This document shows positions 27,869-37,006 of a DNA stretch of 64,000 bases, piece after piece. The notes under the pieces were generated by a model, which made no database searches, was not told the DNA's origin, and was given only the letters and a program-made list of their open reading frames with translations. The stretch is from Paraburkholderia dilworthii (GTDB lineage: Bacteria; Pseudomonadota; Gammaproteobacteria; Burkholderiales; Burkholderiaceae): NCBI RefSeq assembly GCF_000472525.1, contig NZ_AWZT01000026.1, positions 1 to 64,000 on the forward strand. The letters run 5' to 3'. The stretch's first letter is position 1. Every line of letters begins with the position of its first letter. The position numbers and the translations under genes were made by a program.

Positions 27869-28182
27869 TGTGGGCAAGTCCTTGCTCGTGGCGAGAATGT
27901 CGACGCATCATCGTTAGCGATTCTGGCCTCCGCGTCGTACGTCCGAGACTAGCCGACCACTACCCGATGGGTTTGACTTAGTCGACCCGTAGCCGCCGCT
28001 CCACTTCGTCGACAATGGACGCTTACCAAGCGTCCCCCGCATCTTCTAACCCGCATATTTTTCCCGTGCAATAATCTTCGTTCTCATGTGACTGGCGCAT
28101 TTTAGATAGGACACTATCGGGGAGCATGGGGGTCTTTAGCCGCCGCACGCCTGGGCATCACCTACCATCTTTGGAGAAGGTT
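27869..28182. other. intergenic region between divergent GNAT and LysE genes
   Basis: About 310 bases without a supported gene. It should hold both divergent promoters; I see no convincing operator. Confidence 0.4.
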
Positions 28183-28815
28183 ATGCCTGATTTCGCGAAT
28201 CTGTTCATGTTCGGTCTTGTAGCGTTGGGAATGGTTTTAACGCCCGGACCAAACATGATCTATCTGATTTCCCGCTCAATTTGCCAAGGTAAGCGCGCGG
28301 GCCTCATTTCGTTGGCAGGCATCGCTCTGGGCTTTGTGTTCTACATGCTTTGCGCGGCACTCGGGATTACGGCTTTCATATTTGCGGTACCTTACGCATA
28401 CGACACGCTTCGCTTTGGCGGTGCTCTGTATCTTCTATATCTTGCCTGGCAAGCGGTTAAGCCTGGCGGACGGTCCGCGTTCGCGGTGCGCGACCTACCG
28501 GTCGATACCCCGAGAAAGCTTTTTTGCATGGGGTTTATCACTAACCTGGCGAATCCCAAAATCGCCGTCATGTATCTGTCGTTGCTTCCCCAGTTTATTG
28601 CGCCGGGGCATGGCAGTGTTCTCGCCCAATCCCTGGCGCTCGGCAGCGTCCAGATTTCGATAAGCCTCGCCGTCAATGCGATTATTGCCGTGATGGCCGG
28701 ATCGATAGCTACCTTCCTGTCTGGACGCCCACTGTGGTTAATTGCACAACGTTGGCTGATGGGGAGCGTTTTGACAGGCCTGGCGGTTCGTATGGCGTAT
28801 GAATCCAGGAAATAA
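28183..28815 (+). CDS. LysE/RhtB family exporter
   Basis: A 210-residue inner-membrane exporter with about six hydrophobic segments and the family signature GMVLTPGPNMIYLISRS (residues about 15-31). Members export amino acids or homoserine lactones. ATG 28183 is preceded by TTGGAGAAGG and gives the family N-terminus MPDFANLFMFGLVALGM; the 19-codon upstream extension is rejected. GFITNLANPKIAVMYLSLLP is the second conserved block. Its substrate is unknown. It is transcribed away from the GNAT gene. Confidence 0.82.
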   Translation: MPDFANLFMFGLVALGMVLTPGPNMIYLISRSICQGKRAGLISLAGIALGFVFYMLCAALGITAFIFAVPYAYDTLRFGGALYLLYLAWQAVKPGGRSAFAVRDLPVDTPRKLFCMGFITNLANPKIAVMYLSLLPQFIAPGHGSVLAQSLALGSVQISISLAVNAIIAVMAGSIATFLSGRPLWLIAQRWLMGSVLTGLAVRMAYESRK

Positions 28816-29737
28816 TGGCGGCTTACCGATGCCTTTGTGGAACTGAAGCGCATTCCATCGGATTCCGACGGGAACATTGCGCCTCAACGTGCCGCGCCCC
28901 CGCAGGGTTGCGACAACTGTCCATCGTCAGCGGTTCGTTCAAGCCGTTCCGGCATCCATCGGAATCGTCAATGACGATCGTTTGTCGACCTTGCCGGTGC
29001 GAGCTTCGATACGGCGTTCACCGTGGGGCTCCCAGGAGCGAATGATCGGACTGCCGCTGCACTCGCCGATTGTCAGCAATTCAGGCCATAGGGACGAATG
29101 TCTCAAACTGGCTGAAACCGCGACGGTCGCACTTTGCCAGGTGGCGAGCCGGACCAGCGTCACGCGGCCATCCGAACCGGCCGACGCCGGCCGGTCTTCT
29201 CATTGCCCGGTTTCTGGGCGCTCGTTTCACCCGCGGAAACTCGCTCAGCCCGAAAGCACAAGCGCCACTGATACGTGAGCGTGCGCGACCGGTGCGGCCC
29301 GACTCGACACTTGAGAAGCGCGCTGTCACTTTCGCGCATCACCTTCTCGCAGACCGCGAGCGTCAGTAAGTTTTCGAAAGAAGTGCTTTCGGCGGCTACG
29401 GAATCGGCATTAATTTCCGATCCTCACCATTGTGCCGTCCAGACCCCGAGTCGATTTGACGACGATTGCACGCCTTTTCCCCGGAATCAGCTACGCAAAC
29501 GTTTGGCGAAATTAATTACAGGGTCCGAAATATCTCCGGGCGGCAGGCCCTGGCAAAACAAATTCGCAATGGATCACTAAAGTTCGCGTTTCCCAAGCCG
29601 TTAGCAAAGTCACCGGCCGTCCCGACTTCATATCCGACTCCAGGTTTTGTCCGGACAAAAAGCAAGGGATGTGGCTGGCCATACCGGGTTTCCTGGCCTT
29701 CCCGGGCGAGTCCATCTAACTGTTTTCGGGGAATTAC
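28816..29737. other. 920-base region upstream of the Tad operon
   Basis: No supported gene. The short frames on both strands (for example minus 29163-28939) overlap and lack ribosome sites. The distal part must hold the flp promoter. Two perfect palindromes lie there: CAAACGTTTG (29495-29504) and the 16-bp TTTTGTCCGGACAAAA (29645-29660). Confidence 0.45.
29645..29660. promoter_or_regulatory. 16-bp perfect palindrome upstream of flp
   Basis: TTTTGTCCGGACAAAA is its own reverse complement and ends 77 bases before the flp ATG. A perfect even palindrome of this length in the leader of a pilus operon is a good candidate operator for a dimeric regulator. No regulator is identified from the sequence. 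Confidence 0.45.
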
Positions 29738-29914
29738 ATGACCAAGCTTCTTAAAGCATTCGTTCGTGATGAACGTGGCGTCAGCGCCATGGAATACGCG
29801 ATTCTGGCAGGCATTATCGTCGTCGCATTGACGGCGATCAGCACGACATTCAGCAGCAGCATCAGCAGCATCTTCACCAACCTGTTTACCAAGGTCACCA
29901 ACGCAGCGGGTTAA
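29738..29914 (+). CDS. flp: Flp-type prepilin
   Basis: This 58-residue prepilin is the structural subunit of the Tad pilus. It has a short basic leader (MTKLLKAFVRDERG) followed by VSAMEYAILAGIIVVALTAI. The Gly before the cleavage site and the Glu-Tyr pair five to six residues into the mature chain are hallmark Flp features. The serine-rich tail is followed by a hydrophobic end. ATG 29738 follows GGGGAA by about six bases. The assembly operon follows immediately downstream, with the prepilin peptidase 75 bases on. Confidence 0.92.
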   Translation: MTKLLKAFVRDERGVSAMEYAILAGIIVVALTAISTTFSSSISSIFTNLFTKVTNAAG

Positions 29915-29988
29915 TCGTTCGCGTCGAGGTCCGGGCCCACCTGCCAGGACCTCTGCCCGCCCTAAGCCGATTCCCTACCAAGCCCATC

Positions 29989-30498
29989 GTGCACGCACTG
30001 TCTCTCGTCATTCGTCTTGCCGTGCTGGGTGCACTGCTCTGGCTCGCTGTCACCGACGTTCGTTCGCGGCGACTGCCGACCCGCGTCGTGCTGGCAATCG
30101 GTGTGCTGTTTTTCGTCGACGCGGCCGTGCTTCGCCTGAGCATCGATCAGGTGATCGTCCATCTCGCGTTGGCGTTGGGCGTCTTTGCTGTTTGTGCCGC
30201 GTTGTTCGCGGCAAAAATGTTAGGCGGCGGCGATGCCAAGCTCGCCTCGGTCATTTTCCTGTGGGTCGGCCTGAGCCTCGCACTGCCGGCCCTGACTCTG
30301 ATTTCTGTGATCGGGACGGTAGTGTCCCTGATCAGTCTTGCCACGCGAAACATGAATTCCGACCAGCGTTCCAGGCTGTTGCGAGCGCTCGCGATGTTTT
30401 CAGGTGCGCGCGGCGTCCCCTACGGCGTGGCCCTCGCGTTCGGCGGCGGTCTGGCGATCGTGCTTCCGGCCTTGCTGCCGCTGATCCTCAAGCGATAG
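29989..30498 (+). CDS. cpaA: prepilin peptidase CpaA/TadV
   Basis: A 169-residue membrane aspartic peptidase that processes the Flp prepilin. Both catalytic aspartates are visible: Asp23 in VTDVRSRRLP and the second in MLGGGDAKLAS. The protein is all-helical with about five spans and lacks the N-terminal methylase domain of type IV prepilin peptidases, as expected for Tad systems. The start is GTG. It lies directly behind flp and just ahead of the cpaB gene. Confidence 0.88.
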   Translation: MHALSLVIRLAVLGALLWLAVTDVRSRRLPTRVVLAIGVLFFVDAAVLRLSIDQVIVHLALALGVFAVCAALFAAKMLGGGDAKLASVIFLWVGLSLALPALTLISVIGTVVSLISLATRNMNSDQRSRLLRALAMFSGARGVPYGVALAFGGGLAIVLPALLPLILKR

Positions 30499-30510
30499 GA
30501 CGTCGTCCCC

Positions 30511-31458
30511 ATGTCAAATGTCATCAAGTTCGCCGTGCTCATCGTCGGGGCGGTGTTGATCGCGCTGATCGTGCGCGTAGTGCTTGCGAGTGCTTCGCAT
30601 CCGTCCAAGCCGGTGGTCAACACGCAAAAGGTGCGCGTTAGCGCCGCCGACCTGCCGCAAGGCCTTCTGCTGCGCGACGAGGATCTCGGCTGGAAAGCCG
30701 TGCCGACAAGCGAGGTGCCGGCCGGCGCGATCGTCGCCGGAGCGAGCGACGCGCCCGAACTCAAGGGCGCGCTGCTGCGCCACGCAGCGCCTGCCGGCAC
30801 GATGCTGATGGCCGACGACGTGATCCTGCCGAGCGCGCCCGGCTTTCTCGCAGCCACGCTGAAGCCCGAAATGCGCGCGGTGTCGGTGGCGGTGGACGAC
30901 GTCTCGGGCAACGCCGGTCTGATCCAGCCGGGCGACTATGTGGACCTCCTGCTCACGCAACAGATGGATCGCCGTACCGATTCGCCCGACCTCGCCGTGT
31001 CGAGCGAAACCGTGGTCGAACACGTGCGCGTGCTTGCGGTCGGCTCGGAGATCAAGCGGCCCAAGAACGGCGACACCCCTGACGTACTCAACAACCGCGC
31101 CCGCACCGTAACGCTGGAAGTCACACCGCGCATGGGCGAAGTCGTGTCGGTCGCCGCGCGTCTCGGTAGCCTGTCGCTCGCGCTGCGCAGCTTCGCCACC
31201 GCGTCACGCGATCCGGTGACAGCGGCATCGGCAACCGCCGCGCAGCCTGCGCCCGTGTGGGCCGGCGACATCTCGCGCGCCGTGCGCGAGCTGCCGCGCT
31301 CGCGCCAGGCCCAGGTCGTGGCCGCCGCGGCGCCCGCGCCCGCGATGGCGCGGCCAGTCACGATCTATCGAGGCTCCGAGAAATCGGAAACGTCTGCGGG
31401 TAGTGCGGCGGCAAGCGACGGCACACCGCCGCTGCCCTCCATTGCCGCAGCGCGCTGA
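30511..31458 (+). CDS. cpaB: Flp pilus assembly protein CpaB/RcpC
   Basis: This 315-residue periplasmic protein has one N-terminal membrane anchor (FAVLIVGAVLIALIVRVVLA), a SAF-type domain (RVSAADLPQGLLLRDEDLGW) and a CpaB middle domain with IQPGDYVDLLLT. The family is thought to contact the outer-membrane secretin and periplasmic components. Its C-terminal 80 residues are alanine-rich and low in complexity. The stop overlaps a possible upstream start of the secretin gene. Confidence 0.87.
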   Translation: MSNVIKFAVLIVGAVLIALIVRVVLASASHPSKPVVNTQKVRVSAADLPQGLLLRDEDLGWKAVPTSEVPAGAIVAGASDAPELKGALLRHAAPAGTMLMADDVILPSAPGFLAATLKPEMRAVSVAVDDVSGNAGLIQPGDYVDLLLTQQMDRRTDSPDLAVSSETVVEHVRVLAVGSEIKRPKNGDTPDVLNNRARTVTLEVTPRMGEVVSVAARLGSLSLALRSFATASRDPVTAASATAAQPAPVWAGDISRAVRELPRSRQAQVVAAAAPAPAMARPVTIYRGSEKSETSAGSAAASDGTPPLPSIAAAR

Positions 31459-31529
31459 TGACGTTGCGTGCCATTCGCACCGCTTGTACACCGCTTGCCC
31501 GGTCCACCCGCCAGCACACAGAAGGTCAC

Positions 31530-33011
31530 ATGCAGTTCAGTTCGATTCGCAGAGCAACATCGGTGATGGCTCTCGCGGTGTTCGGCACCGCGCCGTCTCT
31601 CGCGGCTTCTCCGCTGGCAACGCAGATGCCGGCGGTCGCAACGCCCGCAACGATCATGCACGGCAATGTCGCGGCGCGCGCGGGTGCGCAGGACGCGAGC
31701 TCGACGCCGCTGAACATCAGCGCGGGCAAGGGCACGCTGGTCCGCCTGGAACAGGCGGCCACCTCGGTGTTCGTCGCGGACCCGGCCGTTGCGGATGTTC
31801 AGGTGCCGTCGCCGACTGCCGTGTTCGTACTCGGCAAGAAGGCCGGCACGACCACGCTGTACGTGCTGGGCGCCAACAACAAGACACTCGTGCAGCGCAC
31901 CATTGTGGTCGGCCGCGACATGGACAGCCTGCGCGCGATGATCGCCGCGCGCTTTCCAGGCATGAACGTGCAACTGAGCACGAGCCAGGGCTCGCTGCAG
32001 ATCGCGGGCAACGCGCCGAACCCGGCCGATGCCGAAGCCGTCGTCGAAGCGGTTACGCCGTATCTGGCGGACAAGGAGGTGCTGATCAACCGCATGACGA
32101 TCGACCGGCCGTTGCAGGTGCAGTTGCGCGTGCGGATCACCGAAGTGGACCGCAACGTCACGCAGCAGTTGGGCATCAACTGGCAGTCGATGGGCAGCGC
32201 CGTCGGCAACTTCTACGGCGGCATCTTCAGCGGCCGCCCAATCTATAACCTGTCGCAGCCGATCGTCAATTCGAACGGCCAGACCGGCTACCCGGTCAAT
32301 CTGGCGACCAACAACGCGTTCTCGCTGTTCGGCGGGTTCAAGACCAACAACGTCGATATCCGCGCGCTGGTCGATGCGTTGAATCAGGAGGGTCTCCTGA
32401 CCGTGCTCGCGGAGCCGAACCTCGTCGCATTGTCCGGACAGACGGCGAGTTTTCTCGCAGGCGGCGAATTCCCGATTCCGGTTTCGCAGACCAACGGCGC
32501 GATCTCGGTGGACTTCAAGCAGTTCGGCGTGAAGCTCGATTTCACGCCGACGGTGCTCAACTCCCACCGCATCAGCCTGAAGGTGCGTCCGGAAGTCAGT
32601 CAGATCGACACATCGGTAAGCGTCACGACCGGCGGCATCACGGTGCCGGGCCTGAGCGTGCGGCGCGCGGATACCACCGTCGAACTGGCCAGCGGCCAGA
32701 GCTTCGCCATCGCCGGGCTGTTGCAAAGCAATACCACCGACATCGTTTCGCAGGTCCCCGGCATGGGCTCCATTCCAATTCTCGGCAAGCTGTTCTCGTC
32801 AACGAACTATCAGAACAACAAGACCGAGCTCGTGATCATGGTGACGCCGTATCTGGTCGAGCCGACCGATCCATCGAAGCTGCGCACGCCGCTGGATTCG
32901 CTGCTGTCGCCGAGCAGCGATGTCGAATATAGCTACCGCCGCCAATCCGGCGATGCTGCCGCCGCGTCCGGTCAACCGCGTCTTGTCGGCGCGGCCGGCT
33001 ACGTCTATTGA
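31530..33011 (+). CDS. rcpA: Tad pilus secretin RcpA/CpaC
   Basis: A 493-residue outer-membrane secretin forming the pilus exit channel. ATG 31530 with AAGG five bases upstream gives a clean signal peptide (MQFSSIRRATSVMALAVFGT); an alternative start at 31458 overlapping cpaB adds 24 unlikely residues. Domains in order are a pilus-formation N-domain (NISAGKGTLVRLEQAATSVF), a BON-like domain and the secretin core with VPGMGSIPILGKLFSS. It lies in the Tad operon between cpaB and the lipoprotein gene. Confidence 0.9.
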   Translation: MQFSSIRRATSVMALAVFGTAPSLAASPLATQMPAVATPATIMHGNVAARAGAQDASSTPLNISAGKGTLVRLEQAATSVFVADPAVADVQVPSPTAVFVLGKKAGTTTLYVLGANNKTLVQRTIVVGRDMDSLRAMIAARFPGMNVQLSTSQGSLQIAGNAPNPADAEAVVEAVTPYLADKEVLINRMTIDRPLQVQLRVRITEVDRNVTQQLGINWQSMGSAVGNFYGGIFSGRPIYNLSQPIVNSNGQTGYPVNLATNNAFSLFGGFKTNNVDIRALVDALNQEGLLTVLAEPNLVALSGQTASFLAGGEFPIPVSQTNGAISVDFKQFGVKLDFTPTVLNSHRISLKVRPEVSQIDTSVSVTTGGITVPGLSVRRADTTVELASGQSFAIAGLLQSNTTDIVSQVPGMGSIPILGKLFSSTNYQNNKTELVIMVTPYLVEPTDPSKLRTPLDSLLSPSSDVEYSYRRQSGDAAAASGQPRLVGAAGYVY

Positions 33012-33018
33012 GCACGAC

Positions 33019-33396
33019 ATGATGAAAACGCTCCGCCTTCTCACGCTTCTCTCCGCCTGCGCCGTCGCGGTGAGCGTCAGCGGCTGCTTCAAGCCGCCGC
33101 GCGGCATGCCCGACGCGTCGACGATCGGCTTCGACGGCCGCTCCGCGGTGCCGCCCGATTGCGCGAGCCTCGCGCGTCCGTCGCTATTGACTGACGCGGG
33201 CTTGCGCCGGCCGAGCATGCAATGGGGCTGCGCGACCTACACCAACCTCGCGGCGCAGGTCGCCAATCCGCAGGACCTCGTGCAGCCACAGCCGCTCGGA
33301 CCGGCCGATGCCGCGGTTGCGGCGAGCGCGGTGCGTCGCTATGAGACCGGCCATGTCATTCCGCTCGACACCGCCACGTCACGCAATACCAAATGA
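33019..33396 (+). CDS. CpaD-like Tad pilus lipoprotein
   Basis: A 125-residue lipoprotein with signal LLSACAVAVSVSGCFKPP (lipobox VSGC). The body has conserved-looking RPSMQWGCATYTNLAAQVAN and DLVQPQPLGPADA, which recall the end of CpaD family proteins, but it is shorter than typical CpaD (about 200 residues). It starts seven bases after the secretin stop. Its role is probably secretin stability or assembly. The assignment rests on position and the C-terminal pattern. Confidence 0.72.
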   Translation: MMKTLRLLTLLSACAVAVSVSGCFKPPRGMPDASTIGFDGRSAVPPDCASLARPSLLTDAGLRRPSMQWGCATYTNLAAQVANPQDLVQPQPLGPADAAVAASAVRRYETGHVIPLDTATSRNTK

Positions 33397-33423
33397 CGCG
33401 CGCCACTTTCATCGGACAACCTC

Positions 33424-34644
33424 ATGGCCACGATTGACTTCAGCTTCACGAAGAGCAACAGCGGACCCCGGCTCGCCGAGTTCATCGCGTTCGTCGGCGA
33501 CCGCAAGACTGAGCAGGTGCTCAAGAGCTTCGTGCTCGACCAGGCGATGCCGCATACGCACGTCGCGATTGGCGGCGTCAACGAGGCAATCGCGCATCTG
33601 TCGAAGGTAGACCGTTCGCCACAGTTCCTGCTGGTCGACCTGCACGATTCGGCGATGCCGCTCTCGGACCTCGGCCGGCTCGCGGAAGTGTGCGAACCGT
33701 CGGTGCAAGTCGTTGCGCTCGGCGAACGCAACGACGTGGGCCTGTTCCGCAGCCTGCTGAAGATCGGCGTGCGCGACTATCTGGTGAAGCCGCTCACGGT
33801 GGAACTGCTCAAGCGCACCGTGAACGTGGCGGAAGGCAAGGTCAGTCCGGTGATGCTGGCGCGCTCCGGCAAGACGATCGCGTTCGCCGGCACGCGTGGC
33901 GGTGTCGGCACCACGACGATCGCGCTCAACGTGGCGCGCCATCTGGCCGAAGATACGCACCGCCGGGTCGCCTACGTCGACCTGAACCTGTACGGCGGCG
34001 CGGCGAACAGCATGCTCGCGATCAAGAGCAACAACGGCTTGAACGACGTGCTGCAGAACATGCACCGACTGGACCCGCAATACGTGGAGCGCACGCTCGT
34101 CGCGAAAGGCGCGCGGCTCTTCATGCTGTCCGCGGAACTCGACTACGGCAGCGCGAGGACTTTCCAGCCCGGCGCGCTCGGGCGTGTGCTCGAATTGCTC
34201 TGCGACAGCTTCCACTACGTGATTCTCGATGTCGGCAGCATGACCGACCCGCTCGCGGCCGACGCCTTCGATTTCGCGTCGCGCGCGTATCTGATCGCCG
34301 AGCGCTCGGTGCACTCGACCCGCGAGACGATCCGCCGCTTGCGGTTCATCGAAGACCGCGACAACAATCCGCCGACCTCGCTGCTGCTGAACAACCCCAA
34401 CGCGGCGAGCGCCGGCAAGGTCGATGTCTCCGACTTCACGTCGGCGGTCGGGCGTCCGCCGCTGTACGAGATTCCGTTCGAATCGAAGGCGATCTCGGTT
34501 GCCGAGAATCTTGGCGAAGCGCCGAACGAGAAGTCGTCGAACGGCTTCAATCAGAGCATCACGCGAATCGGTCATGATCTCACCGGTCAGCCCGCCGTCG
34601 CGGAGCGCAACTTCCTGCAGAAACTCAGATTCAGGAGAGGCTGA
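33424..34644 (+). CDS. tadZ: Tad pilus localisation ATPase CpaE/TadZ
   Basis: A 406-residue ParA/MinD-superfamily protein with an N-terminal receiver-like domain (residues about 15-130, ending in RDYLVKPLTVELL) and a C-terminal P-loop domain. Its deviant Walker A reads GTRGGVGTTTIALN, with Thr replacing the usual Lys of GGxGKT. A Walker A' Asp follows in YVDLNLYGG. Such changes are characteristic of TadZ, which marks the assembly site at the pole, so weak or absent ATP hydrolysis is expected. The stop overlaps the start of the next gene by one base. Confidence 0.87.
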   Translation: MATIDFSFTKSNSGPRLAEFIAFVGDRKTEQVLKSFVLDQAMPHTHVAIGGVNEAIAHLSKVDRSPQFLLVDLHDSAMPLSDLGRLAEVCEPSVQVVALGERNDVGLFRSLLKIGVRDYLVKPLTVELLKRTVNVAEGKVSPVMLARSGKTIAFAGTRGGVGTTTIALNVARHLAEDTHRRVAYVDLNLYGGAANSMLAIKSNNGLNDVLQNMHRLDPQYVERTLVAKGARLFMLSAELDYGSARTFQPGALGRVLELLCDSFHYVILDVGSMTDPLAADAFDFASRAYLIAERSVHSTRETIRRLRFIEDRDNNPPTSLLLNNPNAASAGKVDVSDFTSAVGRPPLYEIPFESKAISVAENLGEAPNEKSSNGFNQSITRIGHDLTGQPAVAERNFLQKLRFRRG

Positions 34645-36035
34645 TGTTCGGGCAAAAGCCGGTGCGCACGGTCGAGCCGACGGACGACGTTGCCGTCGCG
34701 GAGAACATCGCCCCTCCGGAGCCGGTCGTGGCGCCGGGCGTGCACGCTGCGAATAGCCCTGAAGGCAACGGAACGCTGGTTCGATCAGATCTGTTCAAAA
34801 CCATCCGCACCGGCGTGTTCGGTCTGATGAACGCATCCGCGGCCGTGGGCCGTACGCGCGAGCAGATGAAAGTCGGCGTCGAGCAGCTCGTAATGGAGAT
34901 CGCCGAGCGCGAGCATCTGAACATCACGCTTGCCGAGCAGGTGCAGATCGTCGGTGAACTGCTGAACGACATGTTCGGCCTCGGCCCAATCGAACCCCTG
35001 CTCGCCGATGAAACCATCACCGACGTGCTCGTCAACGGACCGGATCAGGTCTATGTCGAACGGCACGGCCGGCTAGAACTCACGCCGTTCAAGTTCCGCG
35101 ACAACGCGCACGTGATCAACGTCGCGCAACGGATCGCCGCAGGCGTGGGCCGGCGTGTCGACGAAAGCAGCCCGATGGTCGACGCACGTCTCGCCGACGG
35201 CAGCCGGGTCAACGTGGTGTTGCCGCCGCTCGCGATTCACGGCGCGACGATCTCCATCCGGAAGTTCTCGAAGCGCAACATCACGCTTCACCGGATGGCG
35301 CAACAAGGCAACATGTCACAGCAGATGGCGAACCTGCTGAAGGTCGCGAGCACCTGCCGGCTGAACGTCATCGTGTCGGGCGGCACGGGTTCGGGCAAGA
35401 CCACGCTGCTCAACGCGCTATCGCATTTCATCGGACTCGGCGAGCGAACCATCACGATCGAAGACGCCGCCGAACTGCAACTCGTGCAGCCGCACGTCGT
35501 CAGTCTGGAGACGCGGCCCGAGAATGCCGAAGGACTTGGCGGCGTCACGCAGCGCGACCTCGTGCGCAATGCGCTGCGGATGCGCCCCGACCGCATCATT
35601 CTCGGTGAAACACGCGGCCCGGAAGCCTTCGACGTTTTGCAGGCGATGAACACGGGCCACGACGGCTCGATGACCACGATCCACGCGAACACGCCGCGCG
35701 ACGGCATCACCCGGCTCGAAAGCATGGTGATGATGGCCAACGGCAACCTGCCTTTGCTGTCGATTCGCCGGCAGATCGCGAGCGCGGTGCATCTGATCGT
35801 GCAGATCGAGCGGATGCGCGACGGCATGCGCCGCGTCACGCGCATTACCGAACTCGTCGGGATGGAAGGCGACGTCATCATCACGCAGGATCTGTTCACG
35901 TTCCGCTACGACGCCACGGCCTACAACGAAGAGGTCAAGGGCGCCTACGAATCCGCGCAGGTGCGCCCGGCGTTCGCCGCGCGCGCCGCGTATTACGGAC
36001 TCGAAGAAGCGCTGCTCGAGGCGATGCGGCCATGA
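34644..36035 (+). CDS. tadA: Tad pilus secretion ATPase TadA/CpaF
   Basis: A 463-residue hexameric traffic ATPase driving Flp assembly and retraction. Motifs are Walker A GGTGSGKT (246-253), an Asp box in ITIEDAAELQL, Walker B RPDRIILGETRGPE and the His box GHDGSMTTIHANTP. The first 50 residues are proline-rich and variable. Position between tadZ and tadB and four-base overlap with tadB support the assignment. Length and motifs are fully intact. Confidence 0.94.
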   Translation: MFGQKPVRTVEPTDDVAVAENIAPPEPVVAPGVHAANSPEGNGTLVRSDLFKTIRTGVFGLMNASAAVGRTREQMKVGVEQLVMEIAEREHLNITLAEQVQIVGELLNDMFGLGPIEPLLADETITDVLVNGPDQVYVERHGRLELTPFKFRDNAHVINVAQRIAAGVGRRVDESSPMVDARLADGSRVNVVLPPLAIHGATISIRKFSKRNITLHRMAQQGNMSQQMANLLKVASTCRLNVIVSGGTGSGKTTLLNALSHFIGLGERTITIEDAAELQLVQPHVVSLETRPENAEGLGGVTQRDLVRNALRMRPDRIILGETRGPEAFDVLQAMNTGHDGSMTTIHANTPRDGITRLESMVMMANGNLPLLSIRRQIASAVHLIVQIERMRDGMRRVTRITELVGMEGDVIITQDLFTFRYDATAYNEEVKGAYESAQVRPAFAARAAYYGLEEALLEAMRP

Positions 36036-37006
36036 ACCGGATCGACCTGCTCACAGCGTGTTCGTTCATCATCGTGCTGATGCTCGGCGTGATGTGGCTG
36101 ACCGTGCAGGACATACGGAAGAAGCAGCCTCACGCGCGCATCAAGTCGCGCATGGAGGACACGTTTTCGGCCGACAGATCCCGAACGAGAAATACGAAAG
36201 CGCACGCCACGGATCTGTTCACGATCAGCCGGCGCGAGAACGCGTTCAGCCGCTGGTACGCACCGAAAGCGGCGCGGCTTCGCACCGTCGCCGGCAGTAG
36301 GGGTATTCGCATCGTGTTCGCCGCTGGCCTGGCGGGCGCACTGCTTGCCTTTCTGATGACGCACTTCATGCCGCTGCCCGGCTTCGCGAAGCCGCTCATC
36401 ATGGCGGGTCTGCCGGTGTTCGCCGTCAAGCGTGCCTACAGTTTTCTGGTGCAGCGCTTCAGGCGGCGCTTTCTAGACGGCTTTCCCGATGTGATCGACC
36501 TGATCGTGCGTGCGGTGCGCGCGGGCGTGCCCGTCACGCAGGTCATCACGACCGTGTCGGGCGAGTGCACCGATCCGATCCGCGACGAGTTCAAGCTGAT
36601 GAGCGATTCGCTGCAGGTGGGCCTCGATCTGGAAGAAGTGCTGAACGTCGCCGTCAAACGGATTGAAATCGCGGACTTCTCGTTCTTTTGCGTCTGCCTG
36701 CTGCTACAGCGCGAAACGGGTGGCCAACTCGGCGAGACGCTCGAAGGCTTATCCGGCATCGTGCGAACCCGGCGCGAGATTCGCCATAAAACGAGGGCGC
36801 TGACCGGTGAAGCGCGCATCACGACCAAGATCATGGCCGCGATTCCGGCTGTGATCATGCTGGCCATGTACGCGCTCAATCGCAGCTATCTGTACGTTCT
36901 GTTCGATACTGAGCCCGGCCAGAAACTGCTGACTTTCGGTGCGATTTCGCTCGCGTTCGGGCTGCTCGTGATCAACAAGATTTCCAGGCTGGATACGTCG
37001 CGATGA
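36032..37006 (+). CDS. tadB: Tad pilus inner-membrane platform protein TadB
   Basis: This 324-residue protein has an N-terminal span (LLTACSFIIVLMLGVMWLTV), a pair of central spans and a T2SSF domain (FLDGFPDVIDLIVRAVRAGV). It should form the inner-membrane platform together with TadC. It overlaps tadA and tadC by four bases each, consistent with stoichiometric synthesis. The family is only moderately conserved, so the assignment relies on the T2SSF domain and order. Confidence 0.9.
   Translation: MNRIDLLTACSFIIVLMLGVMWLTVQDIRKKQPHARIKSRMEDTFSADRSRTRNTKAHATDLFTISRRENAFSRWYAPKAARLRTVAGSRGIRIVFAAGLAGALLAFLMTHFMPLPGFAKPLIMAGLPVFAVKRAYSFLVQRFRRRFLDGFPDVIDLIVRAVRAGVPVTQVITTVSGECTDPIRDEFKLMSDSLQVGLDLEEVLNVAVKRIEIADFSFFCVCLLLQRETGGQLGETLEGLSGIVRTRREIRHKTRALTGEARITTKIMAAIPAVIMLAMYALNRSYLYVLFDTEPGQKLLTFGAISLAFGLLVINKISRLDTSR

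Noticed and set aside
28939..29329. Overlapping minus-strand frames upstream of the Tad operon
   Set aside because: They overlap in different phases, lack ribosome sites and look like spurious translations of a non-coding region.
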